Positions 1 through 11,140 of a stretch of DNA of 64,000 bases are shown here, one piece after another; the first letter of the stretch is position 1; every line of letters starts with the position of its first letter. A program made the translations under genes and the position numbers. The DNA is from Channa striata (Eukaryota; Chordata; Actinopteri; Anabantiformes; Channidae). The DNA lies in NCBI GenBank assembly GCA_033026295.1, contig CM065189.1, forward strand, positions 682,001 to 746,000, read 5' to 3'. The notes beneath the pieces were generated by a model. It had not been told where the DNA came from. It worked only from the letters and a program-made list of their open reading frames with translations, and searched no databases.

Positions 1-747
1 GCTCTGATGTCCTGAACACAGATCAGGCCGGTTACTGTAAAATCCAGCTCTTTTCACTTAAGACAATTGGCAAGAGTTAGACCATATTTGTCAAAAAAGC
101 ACTTTGACACAGTAATCTATGCTTTTGGTACAGCTTGGCTGGATTACTGTAACTCTTTGTATTTTGGTGTGTCTCACTCGTCCCTGTCCCGTCTTCAGCT
201 GGTACAAAATTCTGCTGCACGCTTGTTAAACGGAACACGGAAGAGTGAACACATTACCCCGGTTTTAGCCTCACTGCACTGGCTGCTTGTCCATCTTAGA
301 GTTCCTTTTAAAATTCTCTTATTTGTTTTTACGTCTTTAAACGTCCCGTCCTACCCCTCGGAGCTGCTATGTGTGCACTCCCCCTCCCTGTTGCTTAGGT
401 CACGCACCGGCTGCTTCTGGACGTGCCAAAGACATGGCGGAAGCTCAGGGGAGACAGGGCATTGGCAGCTGCACGTCCTAATTCGACTGAAGTTAGACAG
501 GAATCCTCACTTAAGATTAAAACTCCTTTTTTCTCTCCGGCTTTTGACTCAGCATGAGAGTTTGGCTTTACTGCTTTATTGTATTTTATTCCTTCTAGTT
601 ATGTTATATTTTTAATGTCACATATTGATGTCATATATTTAAATTTTATTGGGATTGTACTTTTTATTATGCTTTAGTCTTTTATTTTAATTGTGAAGCA
701 CTCTGCTGTTTTTTAAAAGTCCCTTATAAATATAGTTGACTTGACTT
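1..747 (+). mobile_element. 3' end of a CR1/L2-group LINE
   Basis: The frame at 67-615 carries the C-terminal signature of L2/CR1-group LINE ORF2 proteins: 'LQLVQNSAARLLNG' followed by 'HITPVLASLHWLLVH'. This lies downstream of the RT core. The upstream RT and endonuclease are outside the window or lost. The frame degenerates after about residue 95, so the protein is broken. An AT-rich 3' UTR follows and ends in a short TTGACTTGACTT tract near 735-747, like the simple-repeat 3' ends of these elements. The clade is known from the motif; the exact family is not determined. Confidence 0.7.
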
Positions 748-1746
748 CTCCAGCCAGATCCCTGATGCAAAGTCCAGATTATCTTCAACTGAGCTCATTT
801 GTTAATAGAGGAGGTAATACTGCAGAGTTTGAACCACGGGTGAGTGGGCGTGTTGATGTTGCACATCAGTGTGGAAAAGATTATTCAACAGCAGCAAACC
901 CTAACTTCCAATCTGGAACAATAAAGTTTTACATTTTCTGTCAGAAATAATGAACACTTTTAACACAACATCTCCTGATTAATAAAAAAATGACAAAACA
1001 CCAAGACTGTCTTAATGCAGAGATGTTGTTGAAGCCTCACACTGGCAGCAATGCAGAAATATTCACGTCTAAAACCTTTAGAATGAGGATCAACCTCCTG
1101 ACAAAGTATTTTTGTATCATCCAAATGACTGTAATTTCATAAGACTAATGCCTGAATTATCGGGAAGAGTGTGGAGCAGGGAAGGAGCAGGGAAGGAGCA
1201 GGGAAGGAGCAGAGTGATGCTTGATATTAGCATTAGCTTCATAGTTTATTGTAGCTTTAAACCAGAGGATCAATATCGAAAGAGAATTCACAAACTGTCT
1301 GAAACAAACTGAGCTGAGGCTATTAATTATTAATCAGCAGCATCAATAAGACGTCGCATCATTTTCATCTACACTCTCTATTGAAATGATTCTTCATAGT
1401 CATCGGGTTGTCGGCTCACAGTCTGTTCAGTAATAGGAAAAGTACAGACACTGTGCAGCAACTTCAAATCAAACCAACCAAGAGTCACTAAGAGGCCGAC
1501 GATGGACAAAAGGAGATTTATGATATTCAATCAAAGGATCGTTCTGATCACATGACAAACATGAATATCCCTATGACTTTTTTGCACCTTGATTTATTGA
1601 CAATCTGAAGCTGAAGTTTTCTTCTGTTCACGATGGAGCTACAGAAACACTCGGTCGTCACGGTGACGCCTCCCAGTCCAGCTGTTAGCACTGAAATGTT
1701 TCTACCTCTGTGAGTCACTGACATCACAGTGTCAGTAGCACTTTAC
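748..1746. other. no recognisable gene
   Basis: Non-coding, AT-rich sequence between the LINE 3' end and the left NLR-type exon. It is probably intronic or downstream sequence of the minus-strand NLR-like locus. Apart from the small minisatellite at 1173-1211 I see nothing in it. Confidence 0.5.
1173..1211. repeat. 11-bp minisatellite
   Basis: About 3.5 tandem copies of the unit GGAGCAGGGAA, almost without mismatch. It creates a spurious short frame here. Confidence 0.85.
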
Positions 1747-1875
1747 CTTTTTCTGTCAGAGGGTCGACGTCCTTTAAAATTAATGAGACGATCGTTTGAC
1801 CAGTTACTCTTCATGGACACACAGCTGGGCTCAGGTCCAGGTCCAGGTCCAGCAGAGTCTGGTCCCCCATTGATC
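1747..1875 (-). pseudogene. fish NLR-type N-terminal repeat exon, copy 2
   Basis: On the minus strand this exon has an acceptor (TTTACCAG) at its 5' edge and a donor AAAAG|GTAAAG at its 3' edge. Its product contains 'SGPGPGPEPSCVSMK'-type residues, matching the short repeated exons (Pro-Gly-rich stretch, then SCVSMKSD) that precede the FISNA/NACHT exon in teleost NLRC3-like genes. It is a diverged duplicate of the exon at 2637-2829. The reading frames of the two exons do not join cleanly: there is a 2-bp length difference after the conserved SMK codons. The pair is therefore probably decayed or belongs to a pseudogene. No FISNA, NACHT, LRR or B30.2 exon is visible; the rest would lie left of the window or is lost. 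Assignment rests on the motif, not on a search. Confidence 0.6.
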
Positions 1876-2636
1876 CTGGTAAAGAGAAGAGACCATCAGA
1901 GAGAAACATTCACTTTTTAACCTTCAGGAACAAAAGCTGCAAGAGAAATGAGCAGATTTCTATGAGACTAAATCAGTGAAAAGTAAAGATTTCAGCTCAT
2001 CACTTTGTTTCTTCATGAACAAAAGTCAGAACACAATCAGCACAGGACAGATTCTGCAGCCAGAACACAGTGAACAGTGTGTGTAACTGCACCAGGTGGA
2101 CTGTGTGTTCCACCGAGAACGACACAACTTCACTTTAAACTGCAGTAGGTCACTTTGATTCTCAGGCTCTTCAGCAGAAACATGATGTGAAATGATCTTT
2201 GACGACCTAAAACCTCCTGAGACACAGACTCGCTGTGTGTGTTCAGCTCCAACCTGACAGAGATCCAACAAATAATTACTCATAAACCTCTGGCTGTAAA
2301 ACCCACGTGTGTTTGTTCCCCTGCTTTTTGAATATGAACAAGACAACAGAGACGTTCCTGATCAGTTACCGTGACGACCATCCCCCTCGTTCTAACACGG
2401 CTGTAAACTACTTGAAATGACGGACAGCAGCTCAAAGAAGCTGCAGGTAAATGATTTCAAGTGATGACAGGACAGATGAAACACGTCTGACTGTTTGTTC
2501 TCTGCATGTTAGAGGAGAAACAGGCTTCAGTGAAACTGCTGCCTGTGACAAAGATTGTCTGTGTCAGTTAAGAAATATCCGTCTTCACAACACGAGACGC
2601 GATACTTCACTGACATCAGTGTCAGTAGAACTTTAC
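1876..2636 (-). other. intron between the NLR-type exons
   Basis: Non-coding interval between the two homologous exons. The small open frame at 2026-2346 has no domain or splice context and looks fortuitous. The sequence just 3' of both donors (minus sense) is similar, so the duplication unit includes some intron. Confidence 0.45.
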
Positions 2637-2829
2637 CTTTTTCTGTCAGAGGGTCGTCGTCCTTCAATATCAATGGGACGATCGATTGACTCAAATCAAT
2701 CTTCATGGACACACAGCTGAGTCCAGGTCCAGGTCCAGCAGAGTCTGGTCCGTGCAGCTTCTCTGGTCTAGAACACAGACTGGTTTTAGAGGGAGGGACT
2801 CGCTCCTCTGTGTCCTCACACTGATCCAT
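2637..2829 (-). CDS. fish NLR-like first coding exon (NLRC3-like N-terminus)
   Basis: Minus-strand exon starting at the ATG at 2829 (MDQCEDTEERVPPSKTSLC) and ending at a donor AAAAAG|GTAAAG at 2637. The opening MDQCEDxEExVPPSKTSLC, followed by a GPDSAGPGPGLSCVSMK stretch, is the standard beginning of teleost-expanded NLR (NLRC3-like, NLR-C) proteins. These are cytosolic innate-immune NTPases with a FISNA-NACHT-LRR core, often with B30.2. An in-frame upstream ATG at 2907 exists, but the family usually starts at MDQCED, so I chose 2829. The open frame continues into the intron to 2527; that part is not exon. Downstream core exons are not in the window, so this is a 5' fragment of a gene or pseudogene. 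Confidence 0.65.
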
Positions 2830-3787
2830 GCTGCTCGGCTCACACACACTTTCTTCCTGTGGACAGAAAATCTCGAGCTCAGAACATCCTTCCTTTAACT
2901 GGGGCATTTAACCGTTTGTGATTTTCATACTTTGATGTCAAACCCAGATGTTTCAGGTCTACACCAAAAATAAAGGATTTGTCCGGACTGGTCCAATACT
3001 TTTGGAGGAGTGTAAACCTCCACATTCATGACTTTGGATCCTACAAGCCCCCACAGAAACACACTCAGCAGGGACTGGCTGTTTCTACTGTCACCATCAA
3101 ATATTTGGAGCAGAGAAAAAATGAGAGTTTGAATAATGAATAATGAATAATGTGTGACAGTGGCAGAGCTTTAAAAATAATGATCCTGTCTTAAATATGA
3201 ACGTTAACGATAGTTTATCAGCTTTAAAGTGTCATAAGGACAAGAGTCAGCAATAAGATACAACTAGTATGTAACATTAATAACAAACCATAGTGGTTTG
3301 ACACGACACGATCTCTACTTCTGAAAATGACTCCAGTATATATATTCAAAAATCACATTCAAAACCTTATTTCATGTCAAATATGAACTAGTGACGTGCT
3401 TCATCTACATGAGCGTTCAGACATTAGTGACCTTAGAACTCCAACTGTTAAAGTCTGATTTTCAGTCTGTCGTCTTTATAAAATGTCTTTTCCAACGTCT
3501 GTGAAACAGAAAGTGAAAGTCACAGACAGATTGTCGTCACGGCGACTAGACTTTCACTTTAACTAGTTTCCATTAACTGCACTTATTTGAATCAGACACT
3601 TTACTTCTAATACAATAACGGGTCGGAACCAGATTCACTGTTGCGGTTCGTCTCGGTCATAAGTTGATCTGACTGTTGCAGTGTAAGAGAAACAGCTGGA
3701 TGAAGGTGTCTAAAATTATAACCACGTGAGTCGGACCCTGATGTTGGCTTTAGTTCATTTTCTTATGATGTGAGACGGTCTCGAGTC
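2830..3787. other. no recognisable gene; upstream of NLR-like exon
   Basis: Non-coding. It would hold the 5' UTR and promoter of the minus-strand NLR-like gene. I see no convincing exon, TE terminus or RNA gene. Confidence 0.4.
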
Positions 3788-4222
3788 CCGTAGAATACTT
3801 TTTATTTTTTTAATGTTCAAAGTCCGACTGAATAACTTAATCTGGGACACGTTTACACAAACAGAGGCCTAAAGACAAATATAGTAACGTATAGATTTAA
3901 CATTTTATTAAAAACAGACCAAGGCAACACACAAGCAGAGGCCTCGCTGCTCGTTCCTTTCGTCCAACCGCTTCCGTATTTACGTACATCGTTTAAACTG
4001 CGTCCGGGTGTTGACTGTCACCTTCACTCGAACAAAACAAGCCTCAAAAGAACAATTACATTCAAGTTTATTGGTAATGAAACGAACAACAGACAAACTG
4101 GCATAGACGAGGACGGCTAACGTGTTGTCTTCCTGCTTTCAACAGCTGCCGTAACTACGAGCAACAACCGACGCTTTCGGAAGTCGGTCACCAGCTAACG
4201 TGGTCACGGGTAAATTTGAAAC
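3788..4222. repeat. 430-bp block repeated at 24518-24945 (copy 1)
   Basis: This block aligns colinearly, in the same orientation, with 24518-24945. Shared strings include CGTTCCTTTCGTCCAA, CTTCCGTATTTACGT, GGTAATGAAACGAACAA and GGAAGTCGGTCACCAGCTAACG. Identity looks about 80% by eye, with small indels. No open frame is conserved and no terminal inverted repeat is obvious. It could be an unclassified repeat or the trace of a segmental duplication of an NLR upstream region. Confidence 0.7.
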
Positions 4223-4281
4223 ACCGGCACCTCTGAGTCTGTAAACAGGAAACAGCTGAAAGTCCAAACGTGGAACATTAC

Positions 4282-4440
4282 CTTCAAAATATGAAGATCA
4301 CATGACGAGCTGCATGACGAAAGCTCACCAACTAATGACGGACCGATCAAAGCGCAGAACTCCACCCAAAACCTTCGGTTCGGGCGGAAGAACCGATCCA
4401 GCGCGTCTCCAAAGGCCACTTCAAGCTTATGTCCGTCCAC
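4282..4440 (-). CDS. possible first exon, unknown product
   Basis: A 53-codon minus-strand frame begins at ATG 4440 (MDGHKLEVAFGDALDRFF) and meets a plausible donor GAAG|GTAATG at 4282. It lies in a locally CpG-rich segment, and a perfect CRE octamer sits 8 bp upstream. I recognise no domain and find no matching second exon. It may be a real first exon or chance. Do not rely on it without transcript support. Confidence 0.25.
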
Positions 4441-4447
4441 GTGACAA

Positions 4448-4455
4448 TGACGTCA
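4448..4455. promoter_or_regulatory. CRE-like octamer TGACGTCA
   Basis: Perfect palindromic CREB/ATF consensus immediately upstream of the candidate minus-strand exon, followed by GC-rich sequence. It suggests a promoter but is short enough to occur by chance. Confidence 0.3.
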
Positions 4456-5458
4456 CGGGGAGGCGTCGCGCTGCTTTTGTCTGGAGGAACCTTAAAGAAA
4501 CGAAACCCTCTTTAAAATCCTTCTCATATCGGATCATATCCACAGAACATGTGTGATCATTAAATCCATAGGACAGATGACTTGTCCCTGAGTGTTTCAG
4601 CATTTGAATTAGAGCCTCAACAAAAGACCTGAACTCCTCCAGAATGAACAAAGTCTCCAGTTTAGGAGGTTTGAGAAACTTTTCTGATGTTACACGTCAT
4701 AGAAATAAGTCCAGTTCATTTACGACAGTGAGCTGTGAGCAACTAGTGGATTTATTCTGCGACTGGAAATTCTCCAATAATATTTGGTGCCAAGATCGAG
4801 AAGATCTCAGTTCTTTTTGGAGGCGTCTCCTCTCCGGGGAGAACTGAGCGGGGACAGAGCAGATCTTTAATCGATTCACATGAACTTGAGTTTATCTTCA
4901 TATTCTTCCTTTTGTTTGGAGCTTTGCAAACAACATATGTGCCACATTCATATTTAATCCTGAGGGTTCAATCTGTGCATTGGGGTTCACAGGGTGCGAT
5001 AGTTCTGTCCCATTTGCTTCATACAACAAATAAATATTTGATCATTATTAGTAACCGTGTGTTTCCCAGCTGCGTGCTGAGATTTCACAGTCTTTCTTTC
5101 TTTTATTTCCTCATTAGAATCAAAAAGGTGGTCGCCATCCTGGAATACTGACGTTAGGCTCACCTGGAAGAGATGGACCAATCAGGAGAGTGATGACAAA
5201 GGGAGCAGCTGCCATTGGGAAACAGTCTGAACACACAAGTTCACCTTGGTGAAACTTCTTTGAGCATAACAAGTCTCACACACACGAGCAGGTTAGTGAC
5301 GTCACTGCTCGTCTGCTGAACGTGACGAGTTTCACCTGGAAACTAACGTCTACCTGCATTTGTCCAACCAGTGTGAGGTTAAAGAGTCAAAGTTCAGCAA
5401 ATATTTCTCCATTTCTCTTTGAACTTGTTGCTGAATTACTTTACGCTGCCGTCATTTT
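4456..5458. other. no recognisable gene
   Basis: Several short overlapping frames on both strands without domain similarity, splice context or consistent codon use. Nothing supportable. Confidence 0.4.
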
Positions 5459-6215
5459 CAAGGTCTAACAATATTTGGGAGAGAGATTCGAATAACTCAA
5501 CTAGCAGATGAAAAAAATAAACATCAAATTAATCAAGCATTAAACCTGGTAAACTCATTTTCCTTGGCATCTGGATTGAAATTGAATTTAGCAAAATGTG
5601 AAATTACAGATGAAGTTTCACTCTGCAATATTCCAGTTAAAACTGTTAAATATCTCGGAATCTACATCTCTGGAAATCTTAAAGAAAAGAAAAGACAAGA
5701 ACTTCAATCCAAAGATACAGAAAACAAGAAACATCTTAAATATGTGGCTGCAAAGAGACTTATGGATGACAGGGAGAGTCCTTTAGAGTGAGGCAGATGG
5801 TATTTCTAGATTTGTATCTCTCTCTCTGTACATCAGAACAGCTGTAAAGAAATTAATAAGACATGAATCCATTTTGTTTGGAAAAACAAAAGACGTCACC
5901 TTAAAAAAAGAGATCTTGGCAGGCTCGAGGGCAGTAGGTGGCGTGGAGCTGTTGGACTTTGTGGATTTGAATCATGGCTTTAAGATAAAATGGATAAAGG
6001 AGAGTCGAAAGGCTCCAGATTCTCTTTGGTATTTCATCCCAATGAAGGTATTTGAAAAAATGGGAGCTCTGCAATTTTTGTTACTGTGTGACTACGACGT
6101 AACTAAACTGCCACAAAAACTTGCAAAATTTCATCAGCAGACTCTAACTGCAGCAAAATGATGCTTCGCCCCATAAAACAATTATTTGGAATAATGAGTG
6201 TTTTGGCAAAAATAT
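5459..6215 (+). mobile_element. Tx1/L1-clade LINE ORF2 fragment
   Basis: Fragment of the RT thumb and connection region of a Tx1-type (L1-group) LINE. Readable pieces include 'NSFSLASGLKLNLAKCEI', 'IPVKTVKYLGIYISGNLK', 'MWLQRDLWMTGRVL', 'GVELLDFVDLNHGFKIKWIKE' (6 kb region, plus strand) and 'PDSLWYFIPMKVFEKMGALQ'. The region just before should carry the catalytic ADD, but it reads QLADE with the second Asp and following residues deleted. Frameshifts near 5640-5790 and 5850 and stops near 6160 break the frame. It has no 5' part and abuts the L2 element at about 6215. Confidence 0.75.
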
Positions 6216-7662
6216 GAGAGAGCAAGAAAAAAAAATTCACCAGACCCTCCCAACAAATACAACAGAATTAGAATCATCAGTGAGTCCTCAGTCCCTTTTA
6301 GACTGCTTTACGCCCATAGACCTTGCTGAGTTAACTTCAACTATTACAGCATCTAAACCAACAACATGTCTGCTAGACCCTATTCCAGTTAGACTGCTCA
6401 AAGATGCTCTACCCTTATTAGACACGTTCGTATTAGATATCATTAATCTATCTTTACAAACAGGATATGTACCAAAGGCCTATAAGGTAGCTGTAATCAA
6501 ACCTCTACTTAAAAAACCAGGATCCAGGTGTCTTAGCCAATTACAGACCAATATCCAATCTCCCCTTTATTTCTAAAATACTTGAAAAAGTAGTTGTAAA
6601 GCAATTATGTGATCACCTGCGCAGAAACGACTTGTTTGAAGAATTTCAGTCAGGATTTAGAGTTCATCATAGCACAGAAACTGCACTGATTAAAGTCACC
6701 AACGATCTTCTTCTGGCTTCAGATAATGGACTTGTCTCTATAGTAGTTCTGCTAGATCTTAGTGCTGCATTTGACACCATTGATCACAGATTATTATTAC
6801 AGAGACTAGAACATGTAATTGGAATTAAAGGAACTGCTCTAAACTGGTTTAAATCGTATCTATCAGATAGATTCCAATTTGTTGATGTTAATGATGAATC
6901 TTCCACATACACAAAAGTTAGTTATGGAATTCCACAAGGCTCTGTATTAGGACCAATACTCTTTACTCTATATATGTCTCCCCTTGGCAACATTATTAGA
7001 AAACACTGTAAATTTTCACTGCTACACCGATGACACACAGTTATATCTATCTATGAAACCTGAGGAAACAAACCAATTACTCAAACTACAAGCATGTCTA
7101 AAAGACATAAGGGACTGGATGACGTATAATTTCCTTCTTCTAAACTCAGATAAAACTGAAGTTATTGTATTTGGGCCTAAAAGTCTAAGAAACATGTTTT
7201 CTAACCATATCGCTACTTTAGATGACATAACTCTTGCCCCCAGTAGTACTGCAAGGAATCTCTGAGTCATTTTGACCAGGATTTGTCATTTACCTCACAC
7301 ATAAAACAAATCTCTAGAACAGCCTTCTTCCACATACGGAACATTGCCAAAATTAGGAGCATCCTGTCTCAAAGCGATGCTGAAAAACTGGTTCATGCAT
7401 TTGTTACTTCTAGATTGGACTGTAATTCTCTACTTTCAGGCTGCCCCAGTAACTCTCTAAAAAGCCTCCAATTAATCCAAAATGCTGCAGCAAGATTACT
7501 GACTGGGATTGGTAAGAGAGATCATATTTCACCTTCATTAGCTTCTCTCCATTGGCTTCTCATTAAATGTAGAATAGAATTTAAAACCCTTCTTCTTCTT
7601 CTTACCTATAAAGCTCTAAACGGTCAAGCCCCATCATATCTAAAAGATCTCTTAGTACCATA
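6216..7662 (+). mobile_element. L2-clade LINE, copy A (RT region)
   Basis: 5'-truncated L2 (Maui-like) non-LTR retrotransposon. Pieces in order: the pre-RT 'TTCLLDPIPVRLLKDALP'; fingers and palm with 'FEEFQSGFRVHHSTETALI', 'VLLDLSAAFDTIDHRLL' and 'SYGIPQGSVLGPILF'; the catalytic box YTDDTQLYLS in place of YADDT; then the C-terminal 'SLKSLQLIQNAAARLLTG'. Frameshifts near 6570, 7000 and 7270 split it. The 3' end is interrupted at 7662 by insertion of the minus-strand ERV. It closely resembles the copies at 14198-15276 and 55593-57060, so the family is fairly young. Confidence 0.9.
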
Positions 7663-7969
7663 TGTCGTGGAAAATAAAAGTTACTTTGTGTTAAAAAATC
7701 AGTGAGAGAAGCTCTTGTGCGGTTTTATCATTTTATTATGGTTCACCCGGGGAGAGTAGTCAGTGGAAACCCAAAGATATCCCCTGAGGCTCTGCCCTAG
7801 GTGCAGCCTACATAATCTTTCATACATGCAAGGGGTTTGTATTTCCAATCACATAAAGATTATACAAAACACTTCCTAATATGGTAGGAACAAAAGGAGG
7901 AGTTTAACACTGGGTCAGCATGGTTCATCATCCTGTAATAATATGTAGTAATATAAATTTTCCATTACA
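7663..7969 (-). mobile_element. 3' LTR of gammaretrovirus-like ERV
   Basis: On the minus strand this LTR starts TGTAATGG directly after a polypurine tract and ends CCACGACA, giving the canonical TG...CA pair over 307 bp. A polyadenylation signal lies in the LTR (TTTATT on the plus strand at about 7732). It sits inside the L2 copy at the codons for 'LLVPY'. The matching 5' LTR is missing because the ERV is cut by an RTE at about 11140, so no TSD can be checked. Confidence 0.75.
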
Positions 7970-7983
7970 TTTCCCCCCTTTTG
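7970..7983 (-). promoter_or_regulatory. polypurine tract
   Basis: AAAAGGGGGGAAA on the minus strand, immediately before the LTR's TG. It is the expected plus-strand primer site of a retrovirus-like element and fixes the LTR boundary. Confidence 0.8.
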
Positions 7984-9119
7984 ATTACAAATTAATCAAA
8001 CAAAATATATATTATGCAAATAAAGGTAAAAACAAAATTCAATGATGTTGTTCAGATGGATATCAAACATGTTAATTCACTAGGATTCAAAACATGTTAT
8101 CATAAGTCTCTAACAAGAGAAAAGGTTAATAATTATTTATGCAAAGCTATTATGACAGAGTAAAAGTAATGTATTTACACGGTATCTTCGTCTGAAAATA
8201 TGTACACTGTCTAACCCAGGGGTCTCAGACTCGCGGCCCACGGGCCGCCCCCACCTTATTATTAAAGTTTAATGTTAGTGCGGCCCGCGAGTTTGTTATG
8301 AACGGCACGGAACGGAAATGACGTACATTGCGGAAATGACGTATATTGAGGAAATGACGTTCTTTGTGCGTCGGCTAAACACTTGATTGAAACTTCAACG
8401 CGACAGCTTAAAGAAAGCTTAAAGAACTGTTAATACAGACATTTGAATCCTAAATATTATAATTATTATTATTATTTTATTTACTTATTACTGATTGATT
8501 GATTGATTTTCTTATTAATTTCTTATTTATTTTCTTCTAATTTGTTTATTTATTTTTTCATATTATTTTGTGTTAAAAATAAAAAATAAAGACATTTGAG
8601 AAGATTAAAATTATTTAAAAGTTTTTCTTGTGGAAAGCTGATGCGGCCCAGCCTCACCCCGACTCTGCCTCCAGCGGCCCCCAAGTAAATTGAGTTTGAG
8701 ACCCCTGCTCTAACCAATTAAGACACTTGCAACAGTATTAAACAACTCAATGCAAGGAGGTTAAATGTCTCTTCTCTGTCACTTAATGGTCAGCTGATGA
8801 ACAGGACTTAGGAAGTTTTAACACTGCCAGGTTTCCTTCCTTACGTGACGATCCCTGCTGATTGAAGTCCCTCGTAGGTGACTCAAGGTCACTCATGTAT
8901 ATGTTTGTGTCAGGAACATGTGCAGTATGTACCTATGCTACAAATGTGTATTCGCCTGGTGCGGTTTGGGCAGCGATACCGCCTACACCCAGTGACCGTG
9001 TTGAGTCAACGCCGCCTTGCCTTTTGTGTGTGCGTGCACGCCAAGTGATTATTCTTTTTCTTGTGATATCAATGTGTTGTTATCTGGGGAGCTGTGCTTG
9101 TGCACAGCTGGTGAGACGT
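7984..9119 (-). mobile_element. ERV 3' internal region (decayed env interval)
   Basis: Between the integrase end and the PPT an env gene would be expected. No envelope motif can be read here. The minus-strand frames are short and the interval is split by the hAT element at 8217-8707. Adjoining the solo-LTR site, the integrase frame appears to run on for a few dozen codons into 9000-9119 before a stop. Described only as the remnant interval of an old, defective provirus. Confidence 0.5.
8217..8707. mobile_element. hAT-type MITE
   Basis: Terminal inverted repeats CAGGGGTCTCAGACTCG / rc of TTGAGTTTGAGACCCCTG bound a 491-bp, AT-rich, non-coding element. It is flanked by 8-bp direct repeats GTCTAACC and CTCTAACC (7 of 8 identical). 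An 8-bp TSD with CAGGGG termini is characteristic of the hAT superfamily. Internal GCGGCCCGCG-type sequence sits next to both ends. It needs a transposase in trans. Confidence 0.85.
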
Positions 9120-9124
9120 CATCA

Positions 9125-9777
9125 TGTTATAAGTTAGGTGCTTTTTGTCCCTGTTTAGTTGTTCACTGCTCTTAACTTGTATATTGGCATTCATTTCTCT
9201 GTTTTGTGTGTGTCCCTGCAGCATTCCTCTGTTCCTCTGCTGGTTACCAGTGCACTCACAGTTTGTCTTTCATCATCATCATCATCATCACTAACCCTGC
9301 ATGTTTGTATTTAAGGCCTTGCATTTAGTTTTGGGGTTGCTAGTGTGTCCTGGTTCGTTCTGGCACGTCTCCCTGATCTCGTTCAGCCTTTCCTGATCTC
9401 CAGCCCTTAATACTGGTCATGAGTCTGTAGATAGTTTTGGCAGTTCAGGTTTTGTTATAGCCTAAGAGTCTCTACTTTGCGTTTATGCTGTTTGTGAGTT
9501 AACATTGTTAAAGCTTTTGAGAGTTTTGTTAGAGCACAGGTCTGTGCCTTTAGGTTCATACTGTAGTGAGTTAATATTGTTAAACCTTTGAGAGAGTTTT
9601 GTTTGAGCGCAGATCTGTGTGTTAAGCGTCATAGGATCTGAAGTTCGTATGATAATTTATAACTGTATTTCATGTGAAAATAAACCTGTTACACTCTCTG
9701 CGTGTCTCAGCTTCTGCTTTTGGGTCTAGTAGTTACAGTTTTTTTGGTTACAGTATCTAGTTACGGTAACCATTATA
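9125..9777 (+). mobile_element. solo LTR inserted in ERV pol, TSD CATCA
   Basis: A 653-bp block starts TGTTATAAGTTAGG and ends GGTAACCATTATA. It is flanked by perfect 5-bp repeats CATCA at 9120-9124 and 9778-9782. The 50196-50844 copy shows that the true terminus is ...ATTACA, so the last CA became TA here by one transition. It carries a (CAT)n run near 9270-9293 and AATAAA near 9680. No internal coding sequence remains, so this is a solo LTR formed by LTR-LTR recombination. It interrupts the end of the ERV integrase frame. Confidence 0.88.
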
Positions 9778-9782
9778 CATCA

Positions 9783-10580
9783 TATGGCTCTGGGACCTTC
9801 CTGCAGTGGCTGGCGTGGATCCAAGTAGCTCGCTCCGCCACCTTAACTGCTGTATGGGTAGTCAGAAGTACCTGGAAGGGGCCTTGCCACTTTTTGGAGT
9901 TCCAATGCTTCCGTCGAAGCTCCTTCACGATCACCCAGTCGCCTGGTTGGAACTTGTGTAGGGGCTTTGATGCCTGCTTAGGTAGGGCGTCCTTGACCTG
10001 TTTAGATATCTGAGACAATACCACAGACAAGTTTTTACAATATTGCAACATTGCGTCTTCACACAGGACTGTTGGAGGAAGGAGTCTGGTTTCTGGCTGG
10101 AGTCCCATCATGGGAGGGCGGCCAAACAGGATTTCAAACGGACTGAGATTATTTCTTGCTCTCCTCCTCATTCTCATGTAAGAAAGCACAATGGGAGATG
10201 CTTGAGTCCAGGAAAGGCCAGTTTCTGAACAGCATTTGGCCAATTTGCTTTTCAGGGTGCCATTCTCTCGCTCCACTGCACCTCCACTCTGTGGGTGATA
10301 AGCACAGTGTTTTCGAATATCAATACCCCAAAATTGTCCTACTTCATCCATGGCTTGATTGGCAAAATGTGCTCCGTTGTCACTGCTAAGTTTGGTTGGA
10401 ATTTCCCACTGCTATCTCTGTTAGCAGTGCCTTGGTGACTGCGTGACTATTAGCATGTTTAGCAGGGAAAGTCTCCCATTTTGACCACATATCAACCATC
10501 ACCAGACAATACTTTTTACCCTCAGTAGTGAGCAGGCAGAGATCCCGAGGCAAGGACTGCAGATTGAGAGCAGACTGCAT
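9783..10580 (-). pseudogene. ERV integrase (C-terminal two thirds)
   Basis: Minus-strand integrase of a gammaretrovirus-like fish ERV. The catalytic core is recognisable: the first Asp in 'MVDMWSKW', the second Asp in a conserved D-N-G near 10380, and the Glu in 'SGGAVERENGTLK'. After it comes the C-terminal DNA-binding/GPF-type region with 'FQPGDWVIVKELRRKHW' and 'KWQGPFQVLL'. One frameshift at about 10385 separates the first Asp from the rest. The N-terminal zinc-binding domain is gone, because the sequence jumps from RNase H to the integrase core at about 10580. Nonfunctional relic. Confidence 0.85.
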
Positions 10581-11140
10581 AGCCTACACGGTTCCTTCCG
10601 GTGGCGGGGTCTCTGGAAGCTGAGCCATCTACATAGAGAATAAGATCAGGATTAGTTAAAGGAATTTCAGAAAGGTCAGGTCTTGGGCTGCAGACCTGTT
10701 GTAAGGTAGCAACACAGATGTGCTCTTCTCCGTCTCCCGGGAGTGGCAGAAGAGTAGCAGGATTCAAGACTGTACAACGTCTGACTGTGACGTTCGGCAT
10801 GTCCAGTAGAACAGTGTTATAACGCAGCCAGCGGGCTGTAGAGAGACGTGAGGTCTTCTGCTCTAGAAGGATGAGAGAGACAGCATGAGGCACAAGAAGG
10901 GTCACATCAGAGTACCCTACAAAATCACGAGACGCAAGAATGGCCTTCTCTGCTGCTGCAACTGCTCTAAGGCAGCGAGGTAGACCTGCGGCAACAGGGT
11001 CAAGTTTAGCAGAGAAATATGCCACCGGGCGTAACTGATCTCCATGTGGTTGCAAAAGAACAGAGACCATACAACCATTACGCTCATCCACTGTTTGTGT
11101 GAAAGGTAATCTAGCCACAGGGGTTGCAAGCCAGTAACTT
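10581..11140 (-). pseudogene. ERV reverse-transcriptase connection and RNase H start
   Basis: Minus-strand pol fragment upstream of the integrase. It contains the connection-domain motif 'LRPVAYFSAKLDPVAAGLP' and the start of RNase H with 'LILYVDGSASRD', where the first catalytic Asp sits in YVDGS. The RT palm and everything 5' of it are absent, replaced at about 11140 by the 5' end of the RTE element. The 3' part of RNase H is deleted. The longer open frame that seems to extend to 11286 is antisense RTE sequence. Confidence 0.82.

Noticed and set aside
2935..3012. Possible Tc1-like terminus (TCCAATACTTTTGGAGG)
   Set aside because: Resembles common Tc1 ends, but there is no partner terminus, TA duplication or transposase nearby.
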